From: Alcaligenaceae bacterium
GTDB lineage: Bacteria; Pseudomonadota; Gammaproteobacteria; Burkholderiales; Burkholderiaceae_B
Direction of reading: 5' to 3'
Length of the DNA: 64,000 nucleotides
Assembly (NCBI GenBank): GCA_013416485.1
Contig: JACCEO010000006.1
Coordinates: 124,001-188,000 of the forward strand
Below are positions 27,127-36,490 of the stretch, one piece after another. The notes beneath the pieces were generated by a model that saw only the letters and a program-made list of their open reading frames with translations, did no database searches and was not told the origin of the DNA. Numbering within the stretch: the first letter of the stretch is position 1; every line of letters begins with the position of its first letter. Made by a program: the position numbers and the translations under genes.

Positions 27127-27777
27127 ATGCGCTTTTTATCCACTATCGCACGCACGGTTACTCCCGCGCTGCGCGTATTCAGCCTCGTTTGCGCTACCAC
27201 CGTGGTCCTGGGCCTGTCGGGTCCAGCGCAAGCTACCTCTTCAACCACTACTCAAGGCAACTCCATGAGCTCAACTACACGCGTCAAATTGCAAACCAAC
27301 CAGGGCGAAATGATTATCGAACTGGATGCTGAAAAAGCGCCTAAAACCGTAGAAAACTTCTTGACCTATGTACGTGAAGGTTTTTACGACGGTACTATTT
27401 TCCACCGTGTTATCAATAACTTCATGATACAAGGTGGCGGTTTTGACGCTGACATGAAGCAAAAGCAAACCCATGCACCAGTCGATAACGAAGCCGACAA
27501 CAAACTGAAGAACGATCTGTACACCTTGGCAATGGCGCGTACCTCTGATCCTCACTCTGCCACGGCACAGTTCTTCATCAACACAGCCAACAACGACTTT
27601 TTAAATTTCACTTCACCCACACCTAACGGCTGGGGTTACGCTGTTTTCGGTAAAGTGGTTGAAGGCACTGAGGTTGTCGACAAGATCAAATCAGTCAAAA
27701 CAGGCAACAAGGGCTTCCACCAAGACGTGCCTGCCGAAGACGTGATCATAGAACACGCTTCCATCATTGAGGACTAA
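27127..27777 (+). CDS. Cyclophilin-type peptidyl-prolyl cis-trans isomerase with N-terminal signal sequence
   Basis: The isomerase domain (about 51-213) contains [35 protein letters not shown] with the catalytic Arg, [16 protein letters not shown] and [12 protein letters not shown]. It is close to cytoplasmic PpiB of betaproteobacteria. Ahead of it is a signal-peptide-like extension [20 protein letters not shown] ending near AQA at about residue 37. An internal ATG at 27265 with AAGG eight nt upstream would yield a PpiB-like protein without the signal, so one gene could serve both compartments. Relatives, as I recall, have separate ppiA and ppiB genes here. The 3' end overlaps the lpxH start. 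Confidence 0.9.
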   Translation: MRFLSTIARTVTPALRVFSLVCATTVVLGLSGPAQATSSTTTQGNSMSSTTRVKLQTNQGEMIIELDAEKAPKTVENFLTYVREGFYDGTIFHRVINNFMIQGGGFDADMKQKQTHAPVDNEADNKLKNDLYTLAMARTSDPHSATAQFFINTANNDFLNFTSPTPNGWGYAVFGKVVEGTEVVDKIKSVKTGNKGFHQDVPAEDVIIEHASIIED

Positions 27778-28543
27778 AGTCGTACTGACGGGCCAGGTCT
27801 GGGTTGCCTCGGATATTCATCTGGGGCCACAGGCTCCGGCCACCGTCGAAGCCTTCAAGCGCTTTCTGGATCAGGCTAGCCAACAAGCGCATGCCTTGAT
27901 CCTGCTAGGCGATATCTTCGATGCCTGGATAGGTGATGATATCGCCCTGCAAGATCCGCCTGCCTGGCTGTCTGACATCCTGGCACAACTGCAACACCTT
28001 GCCAGCAAGATTCCATTATTTTTAGGGCGCGGCAACCGCGACTTCCTGATAGGTCATGCATTGGCCAGGCATCTTGGCGCCCACTTGCTACCGGATACGT
28101 TCATACTGCAGGCCGATTGCGGACCGCTACTTTTGTCACATGGCGATGAATACTGTACCGCCGACAAAAATTACCAGCGTATGCGTACCCTGGTGCGCAC
28201 CCCTTTAGTACAGGGCATATTCTTATCGTTAAGTTTGCACACTCGTCGTCGTATCGCTAATTGGGCCAGAAGCCGCAGCAAACAAGCAAACCGAAACAAA
28301 TCGGCCCAGATCATGGACGTTAATCCTGAAGCTATACAGTATGCTTGGGTAGCTAGCAATATTGACACTCTAGTACATGGTCATACGCACAGGCCTGCTG
28401 TGCATACGCAACTGTATTTAGGACGTGAATGCACCCGTATTGTGCTGCCCGACTGGGATTATGACCACGGCACACCAGTGCGTAGCGGCTGGTTAAGTAT
28501 TAGCGCAGCCGGACCCGAACTACGCCTGGATACCTTTGTTTAG
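27767..28543 (+). CDS. lpxH: UDP-2,3-diacylglucosamine diphosphatase LpxH
   Basis: LpxH cleaves UDP-2,3-diacylglucosamine to lipid X in lipid A synthesis at the inner face of the cytoplasmic membrane. The calcineurin-like metal sites are all visible: [33 protein letters not shown] and VHGHTHRP. The only usual start codon before the first strand is TTG 27767, which overlaps the cyclophilin stop by 11 nt and has no good ribosome-binding site, so the exact start is uncertain. Its 3' end overlaps the convergent uppP gene by 4 nt. Confidence 0.93.
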   Translation: MRTKVVLTGQVWVASDIHLGPQAPATVEAFKRFLDQASQQAHALILLGDIFDAWIGDDIALQDPPAWLSDILAQLQHLASKIPLFLGRGNRDFLIGHALARHLGAHLLPDTFILQADCGPLLLSHGDEYCTADKNYQRMRTLVRTPLVQGIFLSLSLHTRRRIANWARSRSKQANRNKSAQIMDVNPEAIQYAWVASNIDTLVHGHTHRPAVHTQLYLGRECTRIVLPDWDYDHGTPVRSGWLSISAAGPELRLDTFV

Positions 28544-29415
28544 CGGTAAATCAACCACAGCATTACCACCATACCCAGCCCTATCCTATACCAGGCAAAA
28601 GGCCTATATGTATGGCGTGCCACGAAACGCAATACGGCTTTTACCACCAGCAACGCGCTAAAAAACGCGGCCACAAAACCAACAGCTATCGCCGTCATTT
28701 CAGTCTCGGATAACGCCCCGCTATTGCGATACAGGTCATAAACCGTAGCGGCCAGCATGGTGGGCATCGCCAGGAAGAAAGAAAACTCCGTTGCTGTTTT
28801 TCGTTGTATGCCTGCCATCATGCCACTAATAATGGTTGCTCCTGAACGGGAGGTTCCCGGCACCATCGCTAAACACTGAGCGAACCCCACCACTAGTGCC
28901 TGCTTCCAGGTTATGGCTTCTAGGGTAGTGGCTGTAACCTTGCTTGATGCAACCGTAATATTATCGTCTGCGTTGGCTGCTGGAACGACGGCACCACCCG
29001 CATAATGAGGTTTGCGCTCTACCCACAGCATAATCAGGCCACCCAGCACTAGGGTCACCACAAACACCGCCGGGTTGTGAAACAAGGCCTTGATTTGCTT
29101 GATCATGATGGCACCTATTACTGCGGCAGGCAAAAACGCCACAATCAGATTTCGCGTAAACATGACCTCTTTACGCTCTCCACGCAGGGTCCCCCCGATT
29201 AGCTGCCATAAGCGGGCCCGGAAGATCCAGATGACAGCCAATATGGAGCCAAACTGGATCACGACCTCGTAGACTTTGTCACTACCTGATGAAAAATTGA
29301 TCCAATCACCCAATAATAATAAATGGGCAGTACTGGACACAGGGATAAACTCAGTAAGGCCTTCAATCCAACCAAGAAGTAAAGCCTTCAACATAAACAT
29401 TGTGTTATCGGTCAT
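28540..29415 (-). CDS. uppP: Undecaprenyl-diphosphatase UppP (BacA)
   Basis: This membrane enzyme dephosphorylates undecaprenyl diphosphate to recycle the peptidoglycan and O-antigen lipid carrier; extra copies give bacitracin resistance. The 291 residues have the two catalytic segments WIEGLTEFIPVSSTAHLLLL (about 16-35) and MVPGTSRSGATIISGMMAG (about 189-207), among seven or eight membrane helices. ATG 29415 has AGG five nt upstream; ATGs at 29400 and 29394 are alternatives. Confidence 0.95.
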   Translation of the reverse strand: MTDNTMFMLKALLLGWIEGLTEFIPVSSTAHLLLLGDWINFSSGSDKVYEVVIQFGSILAVIWIFRARLWQLIGGTLRGERKEVMFTRNLIVAFLPAAVIGAIMIKQIKALFHNPAVFVVTLVLGGLIMLWVERKPHYAGGAVVPAANADDNITVASSKVTATTLEAITWKQALVVGFAQCLAMVPGTSRSGATIISGMMAGIQRKTATEFSFFLAMPTMLAATVYDLYRNSGALSETEMTAIAVGFVAAFFSALLVVKAVLRFVARHTYRPFAWYRIGLGMVVMLWLIYR

Positions 29416-29468
29416 ACATACCTGTAATACAGTAAATAAAAAAGCGTATATTGTTACGCAACACCAGA

Positions 29469-31007
29469 TTACTGATGCAGGCGCTGAATACGGACAGCGG
29501 CAATACGGCGTCCATCTAAACGCAATACAGTGAATATAAAACGCAGATGTTCCTGTACTAATTCGCAGGAATCACCCACCAGTGGTAGATGGTCAAAGCG
29601 GTGCAACAAATAACCTGCTAGCGTGGAATAGCCAGCCTCGTCATCAACCAAACCATAAGCCCCTAGCAACATTTCCAGATGATGTAAGTCGGCCGCCCCA
29701 TCCACTTCCCATTGGTCCTTCCCCATCACTGTAATGTCTGGGGCTTCGTCCTCGTCAGGAAACTCGCCAGCAATGGCCTCGAAGACATCGATGGGAGTCA
29801 CCAGGCCCTGTATAGTACCGAATTCATCGGTCACCAACATCAACTGCCCACGCGCGCGTTTAAGCCTTTCCATAACACGTAGCACGCCGGTAGATTCATG
29901 CATGATGATAGGTTCGCGCAAGCGCGACACACGTATGCTGCCATGCAGCAGCAAATCAGCAATCATGTCCTTGGCTCGGCCTATGCCAACGACCTCGTCC
30001 AAAGAGCCTCGGCATACTGGGAAAAAGCTATGTGGTGCCTTAGAAATCTGTTCACGTAGGGTATCGGGCGTATCGTTTAAATCCAGCCAGGAAATATCGG
30101 TACGCGGTGTCATGACGGAATCCACCGACCGATCGGCCAAAGTTAATACGCCACTGACCATATAGCGTTCTTCGTCGGCAAATATCTGTGCCGGTGCATG
30201 CGTAGCTAGCGGCTCCGCCCCAACTAGAGGGCGTTTACCCAACATAAACAACACGCCTTCGGCCGTACGCTCACGTAGAGGCCTGCGTGACTCCTGACGC
30301 CGCAGATTACGCCGTGCCAGTTGGTTAAGAGTTTCTATCATGACCGAAAAGGTAATGGCTGCATACAAATACCCTTTGGGTACGGCAAAGCCAAAACCTT
30401 CGGCAACCAAGGAAAAGCCTATGGTCAATAAAAACCCCAAACACAGTATGACCACCGTAGGATGTGCGTTGACGAAACGGGTTAGTGGCTTGGACGCTAC
30501 CAACATAATGCCAATGGCGATAATTACCGCTGCCATCATAATGGCCAAGTGATCCACCATCCCCACCGCCGTAATTACGGCATCCAGCGAAAAAACCGCA
30601 TCCAAAATAACGATTTGGGTAACTATGACCCAAAAATTAGCGTGCAAACGTTCGCCAGAACTATGTAAGGCCTGACCTTCGACCCTATCGTGTAATTCCA
30701 GCGTGCCTTTGAGCAATAGGAAAAAACCGCCCACAATAAGGATGAGGTCACGACCTGAGAAACTAAGACTACCTAGGAAAAAAATAGGCGTAGTTAATTT
30801 GATTAACCACGACATGATGGTTAGCAGCCCTAAGCGCATAACCAAAGCCAGCATTAAGCCCAAGACTCGGGCGCGGTCACGCTGATCTGGAGGCAGTTTG
30901 TCGACCAGTATCGCAATAAACACGAGGTTGTCGATACCCAGGACAATCTCTAGGATGACCAAGGTCAGCAAGCCGACCCAAGACGATGCCTCCAGCATCC
31001 ATTCCAT
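29469..31007 (-). CDS. TerC-family membrane protein with CBS and CorC/HlyC domains (YoaE/YegH type)
   Basis: A 512-residue protein. The N-terminal TerC domain (about 1-240, seven membrane helices) carries the acidic motifs [20 protein letters not shown] and [15 protein letters not shown], typical of metal exporters such as Alx/MntY homologues. Two CBS motifs follow ([16 protein letters not shown] and the [20 protein letters not shown] region), then a transporter-associated CorC/HlyC domain with [17 protein letters not shown]. coli YoaE and YegH have the same layout. A role in manganese or other metal or envelope stress is inferred from TerC members. GGAG lies seven nt before ATG 31007. A paralogue is at 56234. 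Confidence 0.92.
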   Translation of the reverse strand: MEWMLEASSWVGLLTLVILEIVLGIDNLVFIAILVDKLPPDQRDRARVLGLMLALVMRLGLLTIMSWLIKLTTPIFFLGSLSFSGRDLILIVGGFFLLLKGTLELHDRVEGQALHSSGERLHANFWVIVTQIVILDAVFSLDAVITAVGMVDHLAIMMAAVIIAIGIMLVASKPLTRFVNAHPTVVILCLGFLLTIGFSLVAEGFGFAVPKGYLYAAITFSVMIETLNQLARRNLRRQESRRPLRERTAEGVLFMLGKRPLVGAEPLATHAPAQIFADEERYMVSGVLTLADRSVDSVMTPRTDISWLDLNDTPDTLREQISKAPHSFFPVCRGSLDEVVGIGRAKDMIADLLLHGSIRVSRLREPIIMHESTGVLRVMERLKRARGQLMLVTDEFGTIQGLVTPIDVFEAIAGEFPDEDEAPDITVMGKDQWEVDGAADLHHLEMLLGAYGLVDDEAGYSTLAGYLLHRFDHLPLVGDSCELVQEHLRFIFTVLRLDGRRIAAVRIQRLHQ

Positions 31008-31061
31008 CAGTAAGCTCCGATAAGGAAATTACAAGCGACGGTTTAACACTATGGCAAGCGT

Positions 31062-31853
31062 TTAATCTTGCAAATAGCCTAGCATTTGGGTAAACATTTT
31101 AGGTGTAGCTGCCAGCACATTGCCTGTGTTCATCCAGCTTTGTTCGCCATCGAAGTCACCAATCAGGCCACCAGCTTCCAGAACCAGTAAACCGCCTGCG
31201 GCCAGGTCCCAAGGTTTCAGGTTAACCCCACAAAAACCATCCAAGCGCCCTGTGGCTACATACGCCAATTCCAGTACGGTAGAACCCATACGACGTGCCG
31301 ATGCGCATTCGCTTAACATGCGGGCAAATGGCGATGCCGTCGACATGGGACCGCCTGAGCCAGGTACATGGGCGCTTAACAAAGCATCGTGGTAACGTGT
31401 TTGGCCAGAAACACGCACACGCCTATCGTTCAGGAATGCGCCACCACCACGACTGGCAGTAAACAATTCATTGCGGCTAGGGTCGTAAATAACCGCTTGG
31501 GTGACTTGACCACGCTGCGCTAATGCAATTGAGATCGCATAAGTGGGGAAACCGTGTATAAAGTTGGTCGTGCCATCCAAAGGATCGATAATCCACTGGA
31601 ACTCGGCGACTTCGCCCTCGGCTTGGCCTTGGGCTAATTGAACGCCAGACTCTTCACATAGAAAACCGTGTTCAGGATAGGCGGTAGCCAGGACATCAAC
31701 AATGGCCTCTTCGGCTGCCCTGTCGATTTCGGTGACGTAATCACGGGGACCTTTGCGTGCCACCTGCAAACGATCCAGATCTAGACTGGCGCGATTAATA
31801 ATGGCGCCAGCACGGCGTGCCGCCTTAATGGCGGTGTTGAGCATCGGGTGCAT
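31062..31853 (-). CDS. suhB: Inositol-1-monophosphatase family protein (SuhB)
   Basis: A 263-residue Mg-dependent phosphatase. Metal-site motifs are CEESG, WIIDPLDGTTNFIHGFP (about 80-96) and KPWDLAAGGLLVLEAGG. SuhB dephosphorylates inositol phosphate and, in Proteobacteria, also joins rRNA antitermination complexes. ATG 31853 is favoured because GGA lies 8 nt upstream and the product starts MHPMLNTAIKAARRAG like homologues; an upstream ATG at 31904 adds 17 unlikely residues. It is divergent from trmJ, the usual arrangement in this group. Confidence 0.94.
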   Translation of the reverse strand: MHPMLNTAIKAARRAGAIINRASLDLDRLQVARKGPRDYVTEIDRAAEEAIVDVLATAYPEHGFLCEESGVQLAQGQAEGEVAEFQWIIDPLDGTTNFIHGFPTYAISIALAQRGQVTQAVIYDPSRNELFTASRGGGAFLNDRRVRVSGQTRYHDALLSAHVPGSGGPMSTASPFARMLSECASARRMGSTVLELAYVATGRLDGFCGVNLKPWDLAAGGLLVLEAGGLIGDFDGEQSWMNTGNVLAATPKMFTQMLGYLQD

Positions 31854-31946
31854 AAGATTCCGTAATGAGCAAAAACTGTTAATTCGGGTGTCGCAACCTT
31901 TCATTTTAACAGTATGAGCGGCGCGCGCCGCCCGTATAATTCCAAC

Positions 31947-32726
31947 ATGATGCCCACACCCTACCCTTTTAGCCAGCTACGCTTCATTATGGTCCAGCCC
32001 AGTCACCCCGGAAATGTCGGGGCGGCAGCACGCGCCATCAAGACTATGGGCTTTCACCATCTATGCCTGGTGGCCCCACGCTATCCTGATGTCACCCAAT
32101 TGGCAGAAGCCCAAACAATGGCCAGCGGCGCTACCGATGTGCTGGATAACGCCAGCATATTTCCCACCCTACGCGAAGCATTAGCTCCGGTAACCCTGGC
32201 CTATGCCTTGACCGCACGACCGCGCCTGATAGGGCCCACGGCTTGTGATATCCGGGTCGCTGCTACCGCAAGCTGTGCCCATATCATGCAAACTCAGGGA
32301 CAAGTCGCGATCGTGCTGGGTACAGAACGTACAGGGCTAACCAACGAAGAAATCGACTTGTGCCAGCACGTATGCCATATTCCCGCCAACCCGGAATATA
32401 GCTCATTAAATGTAGCTCAAGCCCTGCAACTAGCCGCTTGGGAGCTGCGGTATGCACTGGCTAACGCGGCATCGGTGCCCTTGCTGCCCAGCACGCATGG
32501 ACAACATGATCCTGGCAGCGCACCGGCATCCACAGAAAACGTCCAGGCCTTAATGGATCACTGGCAACAAGCACTTACTGCCGTCGACTTCCTGGATCCA
32601 GCCCATCCCAAAAAGCTTATGCCACGCATGCGACACTTATTCAGTCGCCATACCCTAAGTGTGGACGAGGTCAATATGATGCGTGGCGTATGCTCTGCCA
32701 TGATCAAAGCAGCTACTGGACGTTAG
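31947..32726 (+). CDS. trmJ: tRNA (cytidine/uridine-2'-O-) methyltransferase TrmJ
   Basis: This SPOUT-class enzyme methylates the ribose at position 32 of several tRNAs. The 259-residue product shows FIMVQPSHPGNVGAAARAIKTMGF at the N-terminus (the helix with Asn and Arg), IVLGTERTGLTNEE and HIPANPEYSSLNVAQALQL, which form the trefoil-knot SAM site. ATG 31947 is preferred over ATG 31914: a consensus -10-like TATAAT lies at 31935-31940, downstream of 31914, and the protein start fits homologues. Neither start has a clear ribosome-binding site. The 3' end overlaps the convergent mscS gene by 14 nt. Confidence 0.93.
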   Translation: MMPTPYPFSQLRFIMVQPSHPGNVGAAARAIKTMGFHHLCLVAPRYPDVTQLAEAQTMASGATDVLDNASIFPTLREALAPVTLAYALTARPRLIGPTACDIRVAATASCAHIMQTQGQVAIVLGTERTGLTNEEIDLCQHVCHIPANPEYSSLNVAQALQLAAWELRYALANAASVPLLPSTHGQHDPGSAPASTENVQALMDHWQQALTAVDFLDPAHPKKLMPRMRHLFSRHTLSVDEVNMMRGVCSAMIKAATGR

Positions 32727-33555
32727 TATCCGTCACCGGCTCAGACATTTGCATGACGCGCACAGGTACGGGCGCTTTCAAGCCGGCGTTATTTAAGGTC
32801 TGTAAAGCCGTACGATACAAATCAAAACGCACTTCCCAGTAGTTGGTGACCTCAGCCCACGCACGTATGGTAATAATGGTGGTGCTTTCCCGGTATTCGG
32901 TCACCATTACCATGGGTTTGGGGTCGGACAACAGCAGTTTATTAGCGACAACCAACTGGCGTAATTCAGACAAAGCCAATTCAATATTGTCACCATGTTG
33001 AACCCCAACCTCGATGTCCAGGCGACGGGTTTTATTCCGGCTGTAATTAATAATGGGATTACCCCAGACCAAGCTATTGGGCAAACTGATATGTATACCG
33101 TCAGACTGAATTAACCGCGTTAAAAACAGCCCAACTTCGGCAACAGTACCATCGCCCTTACCCACCACTGACACGAACTCACCGGCCCGCATAGGACGTA
33201 ACACCAGCAACATAATGCCAGCAGCAATATTTTGCAAAGTTCCTTGTAATGCTAGCCCTATCGCCAAACCAGCTGCACCCAGCACCGTGATAATACTGGC
33301 TGTTTGTATACCAAAGCGCGCCAACACAGCAATGATGACAAATAAGCGTATGGCCCACACTGTGACAGTAAGGACCATAGGTAGGATCGTTGGGTCGATT
33401 CTGGGTGAGCGTGCCACTAGGCGTTGAATACTACGCCCCACCAGACTAGACCCCATCCACCCTAGAACCAGGACTAACAGGGCAATCACCAAATTGATAG
33501 CGAGTTTTTCCATGACGGCCGAGGTTAGCCCAACATCCTGCATTATTTCTGGCAT
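32713..33555 (-). CDS. Small-conductance mechanosensitive channel (MscS family)
   Basis: MscS channels open on membrane tension and release solutes after osmotic downshock. The 280-residue protein has three N-terminal helices, with the Gly/Ala-rich pore helix VLGAAGLAIGLALQGTLQNIAAGIM (about 95-119) and the start of the cytoplasmic domain LVLRPMRAGEFVSV. The beta domain contains ISLPNSLVWGNPIINYSR. Length is close to E. coli MscS (286). It is expressed leftward, away from a 449-bp intergenic region. Confidence 0.94.
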   Translation of the reverse strand: MPEIMQDVGLTSAVMEKLAINLVIALLVLVLGWMGSSLVGRSIQRLVARSPRIDPTILPMVLTVTVWAIRLFVIIAVLARFGIQTASIITVLGAAGLAIGLALQGTLQNIAAGIMLLVLRPMRAGEFVSVVGKGDGTVAEVGLFLTRLIQSDGIHISLPNSLVWGNPIINYSRNKTRRLDIEVGVQHGDNIELALSELRQLVVANKLLLSDPKPMVMVTEYRESTTIITIRAWAEVTNYWEVRFDLYRTALQTLNNAGLKAPVPVRVMQMSEPVTDTNVQ

Positions 33556-34004
33556 TTTCTGATGATTCCTGCGTTAAAAGTTATCCCCGCCAACTGTGGA
33601 CAAGCCAGCGGATAAAATGAGCACTACTACAATAAGCGCTTAGATATCAGTGGATTATTGCAGGCGGATAGTAATCGATCAAATGCCCAAATCATTCGAA
33701 TATTCACAAGCTATACAACATAATTTAATGGTAGTTAAAACTTATCCACCGATAATGTGGATAAGCCTAGGGAAAACCCTGGATTAAGAATAGAAAATCA
33801 TTTGTTTTCAACACGTTAAAATTACAGAACGTTTAGTGATCATACTGAACACATGGGCTTAAACCACAAACACACCCAACAGCATCACACCCCACCATCA
33901 AACCACTGACAAAGCGGTAAGCGCTTACTGGGCACAATCACTGGCCTACGAGTACACTTTAAATCCAGCCAACCTCTTGCAGGGCATGAACCCTACACGT
34001 CTAC
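33556..34004. other. Intergenic region with DnaA-box-like sequences
   Basis: This 449-bp stretch is A+T-rich and without a supported gene. It holds four sequences resembling the DnaA box TTATCCACA: TTATCCCCG (33581-33589, plus), TGTGGACAA (33595-33603, minus), TTATCCACC (33742-33750, plus) and TGTGGATAA (33756-33764, a perfect box on the minus strand). They form two inverted pairs, the second being CTTATCCAC-N6-GTGGATAAG. CCTAGGGAAAACCCTGG follows at about 33766-33782. Promoters for mscS and the monooxygenase gene must also lie here. Confidence 0.5.
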
Positions 34005-34991
34005 ATGATTCCTTTCTCCGTCCTTGATCTTTCCCCGATTGCCCAAGACAGTACCGCAAGGCAGTCCTTTCGCAATACCCTGGATATCGCTCAGCACGCT
34101 GAAAAATGGGGCTATACCCGTTACTGGATGGCCGAACACCACGGCATGCCTGGGATAGGCAGTGCAGCGACCGCCGTACTGATTGCCCATGTTGCCGCTG
34201 GAACCACTCAGATACGCGTAGGTGCGGGCGGCATTATGTTGCCCAACCACTCTCCTTTGGTCATTGCAGAACAATTTGGTACGCTGGAATCGTTATATCC
34301 AGGCCGTATAGACTTGGGACTGGGCCGAGCCCCAGGATCAGACCAGGTCACAGCCCGTGCCCTAAGACGCAATCTACACTCCGATGCCGACCAGTTCACT
34401 CAGGACGTCATGGAGCTCATGGACTTCATGTCTGACGAACCACGCCAAGCCGTGCAGGCCGTGCCCGGCAAAGGTTTAAACGTTCCCATATGGATACTCG
34501 GGTCCAGCTTGTTTGGGGCTCAGCTTGCTGCCGCTTTAGGCCTACCCTATGCCTTTGCATCGCACTTTGCGCCACAGCAAATGATGCAGGCCATCCAGGT
34601 CTATAAAACCTCCTTTCAACCATCTGCGCAGCTGGAAAAACCTTATGTCATGCTAGGCTTTAATGTCGTTGCCGCTGACACTGATGAACACGCCCATTAC
34701 TTGGCAACATCGCTGCAGCAGTCTTTTGTGAACCTACGTTCTGGACAACCTGGCCTGCTACCTCCACCGATAGCAGGCTATTATGAAAACTCTGGCCCGC
34801 AAGCTCAGGCGTTGCTGCAATCGGTATTATCCTGTTCAGCCATAGGCTCACCTAGCACCGTCGCTAAACAAATAGCCTCGTTTATTGCAACCACCGGCGC
34901 CGACGAACTCATGATCACATCGAATATATTTGATCATGCAGCGCGCCTACGTTCTTATGAAATTACCGCCCAAATACGTCAGACAATTTAA
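34005..34991 (+). CDS. Luciferase-like flavin-dependent monooxygenase (LLM class, YhbW-like)
   Basis: A 328-residue protein of the bacterial-luciferase superfamily, a TIM barrel that uses reduced FMN and oxygen. Diagnostic segments are [20 protein letters not shown] at the N-terminus, [21 protein letters not shown] (about 35-55), [31 protein letters not shown] and the C-terminal [19 protein letters not shown]. These match the single-component-like YhbW group, whose substrates are mostly unknown. It is followed 6 bp later by yggS, probably co-transcribed. Confidence 0.93.
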   Translation: MIPFSVLDLSPIAQDSTARQSFRNTLDIAQHAEKWGYTRYWMAEHHGMPGIGSAATAVLIAHVAAGTTQIRVGAGGIMLPNHSPLVIAEQFGTLESLYPGRIDLGLGRAPGSDQVTARALRRNLHSDADQFTQDVMELMDFMSDEPRQAVQAVPGKGLNVPIWILGSSLFGAQLAAALGLPYAFASHFAPQQMMQAIQVYKTSFQPSAQLEKPYVMLGFNVVAADTDEHAHYLATSLQQSFVNLRSGQPGLLPPPIAGYYENSGPQAQALLQSVLSCSAIGSPSTVAKQIASFIATTGADELMITSNIFDHAARLRSYEITAQIRQTI

Positions 34992-34997
34992 TCGCTT

Positions 34998-35747
34998 ATG
35001 ACCACACAACAAGACCACTCTATTGCCGCCCGCCTGGCCCAAGTCAGGCAACGTATAGACCAAGCCGCCATACAAGCCGGACGCGAGCCCGGCTCGGTGG
35101 ACTTACTCCCAGTCAGTAAAACCTTTGGCCCCGACATCATCCGCGAAGCCGTCGCTGCAGGCATACACAGACTAGGTGAAAACAAAGCCCAAGAAATACG
35201 CAGTAAATTCGAACCCTTGGCCGACTGCAATATTAACTGGGTCATGATAGGCAACCTGCAATCCAATAAAGCCAAAGATATCGCGACTATGGCATCGGAA
35301 ATTCAGTCTTTGGATCGCCTAAGCTTAGCCGTAGCCCTGGACCGCCGTTTGCAACAAGAAGGTCGTAGTATCGATGCTTTAGTGCAAATAAAAACATCCA
35401 CCGAACCCAGCAAATATGGCCTGCCCCCAGACGAGCTGCCAGCCTTCCTACGCCGCGTCGCCCAGGAAATGCCCACCTTGCGTATACAAGGTCTAATGAC
35501 CTTAGCCATTAATGTCCCCAACCAGGACGCAATACGCGCTTGCTTTAGAAGCTTACGCGAACTGCGCGATCGCACCCAAGACCTGGGCATCGCCAACGTC
35601 AATCTAGATCGCCTGTCTATGGGCATGAGCGGCGACTTTGAAATCGCCATCCAAGAAGGCTCTACAGAAGTGCGTATAGGTACTGCCATTTTCGGCGGCA
35701 GGCCCTACGGTGACGACTATTACTGGCCCGAAAAAGCCACCAGCTAA
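34998..35747 (+). CDS. yggS: Pyridoxal phosphate homeostasis protein (YggS/PLPBP family)
   Basis: A 249-residue single-domain PLP-binding protein related to alanine racemase barrels. It has no known catalytic activity but balances B6 vitamers and amino acid pools. The PLP lysine is in LLPVSKTFGPD (near residue 40). Other landmarks are HRLGENKAQEIRSKF, WVMIGNLQSNKAKDI, LMTLAINV and the phosphate-binding LSMGMSGDFEIAIQEGST-VRIGTAIFG. In many Proteobacteria it neighbours proC or pilT; here it follows a flavin monooxygenase. Confidence 0.94.
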   Translation: MTTQQDHSIAARLAQVRQRIDQAAIQAGREPGSVDLLPVSKTFGPDIIREAVAAGIHRLGENKAQEIRSKFEPLADCNINWVMIGNLQSNKAKDIATMASEIQSLDRLSLAVALDRRLQQEGRSIDALVQIKTSTEPSKYGLPPDELPAFLRRVAQEMPTLRIQGLMTLAINVPNQDAIRACFRSLRELRDRTQDLGIANVNLDRLSMGMSGDFEIAIQEGSTEVRIGTAIFGGRPYGDDYYWPEKATS

Positions 35748-35751
35748 GTGT

Positions 35752-36282
35752 TTAGGTAGTGACTAGGCTGCGCGCCATATACGCGGCACCTTCACCATAG
35801 GGCAACAAGTCTGCACGCCAGCCATCATTGGCTGCAGCATCGCGCCTATAGCCCTGAGCCTGCCAATAATTAATTGCCCCCGGCAGCGACACTAGGCTGG
35901 CCATTTGGAAACCCACCTGCCTTGCATGTGCCAAGCCATGCTGAAGCAACCCCTGGCCCACACCCAAGCCACGGGCATCTAGCGATACCGCACAATCATG
36001 TAAAAACCAGAACTGGTCCTGCATCTGCTCTGTAGGTGCAGGTGCAGGTGCAGGTGGAGCAGAATTCAAGACAGGTAAGGCTTTGCCATCCCAAGGGTAA
36101 GACACCAAATACCCGACGACGGTGGTGTCTTTGCAGGCTACCCATACACTGTCGGGTGAACTGTCTAGCCTAGACTGATAAAACGCCGCATCTTCATGCA
36201 AGATATCGGGGTAAGCGCTGGCCTGTAAGGCCAAGACCTGATCCAGATCGCTAACCTGCATAGCTTGTAACGTAAATGACAT
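35752..36282 (-). CDS. GNAT-family N-acetyltransferase
   Basis: A 176-residue acetyltransferase-like protein. The GNAT landmarks are FTLQAMQVSDLDQVLALQ at the N-terminus, VWVACKDTTVVGYLVSYPWD, and the acetyl-CoA loop LDARGLGVGQGLLQHGLAHA, followed by VGFQMASLVSLPGAINYWQAQGY. Substrate unknown. The start is uncertain: ATG 36282 fits the fold best, while ATG 36324 and one at 36435 are in frame but lack good ribosome-binding sites. A hexanucleotide repeat encodes a PAPAPAP loop between strands. It converges on yggS. Confidence 0.85.
   Translation of the reverse strand: MSFTLQAMQVSDLDQVLALQASAYPDILHEDAAFYQSRLDSSPDSVWVACKDTTVVGYLVSYPWDGKALPVLNSAPPAPAPAPTEQMQDQFWFLHDCAVSLDARGLGVGQGLLQHGLAHARQVGFQMASLVSLPGAINYWQAQGYRRDAAANDGWRADLLPYGEGAAYMARSLVTT
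36034..36057. repeat. Hexanucleotide tandem repeat within the GNAT gene
   Basis: Three exact AGGTGC units and a fourth with one change (AGGTGG). On the coding strand they encode alternating Pro-Ala. Because the unit is 6 bp, copy-number change would keep the frame and only alter loop length. Confidence 0.75.
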
Positions 36283-36490
36283 GGGGCTAGTCACCGTTTG
36301 GGACGGCGGCAATAAAACGTTCATACAGATTTCAAACAGTAAATAACTCGTCAATTGTACAAAATCGTAGCTACAGTTAGGCAAAAACCCATACAAATCA
36401 AGCACAGCCAAATAGTACGTAGCGTAAGATGTCATCTATCGCCGAACACTGGCCATCCTCGAAACACCTAATATCACCCTTCAAGGAAAC

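Noticed and set aside
29416-31061. A yybP-ykoY manganese riboswitch before the TerC-family genes.
   Set aside because: Only 54 bp separate suhB from the first TerC gene, and the second starts 28 bp after the sulfatase-like gene; neither gap can hold the riboswitch.
33556-34004. Calling the DnaA-box-like region the chromosomal origin.
   Set aside because: None of the usual neighbours (dnaA, dnaN, rpmH, gidA, parAB) is present, and strand skew cannot be measured from this window.
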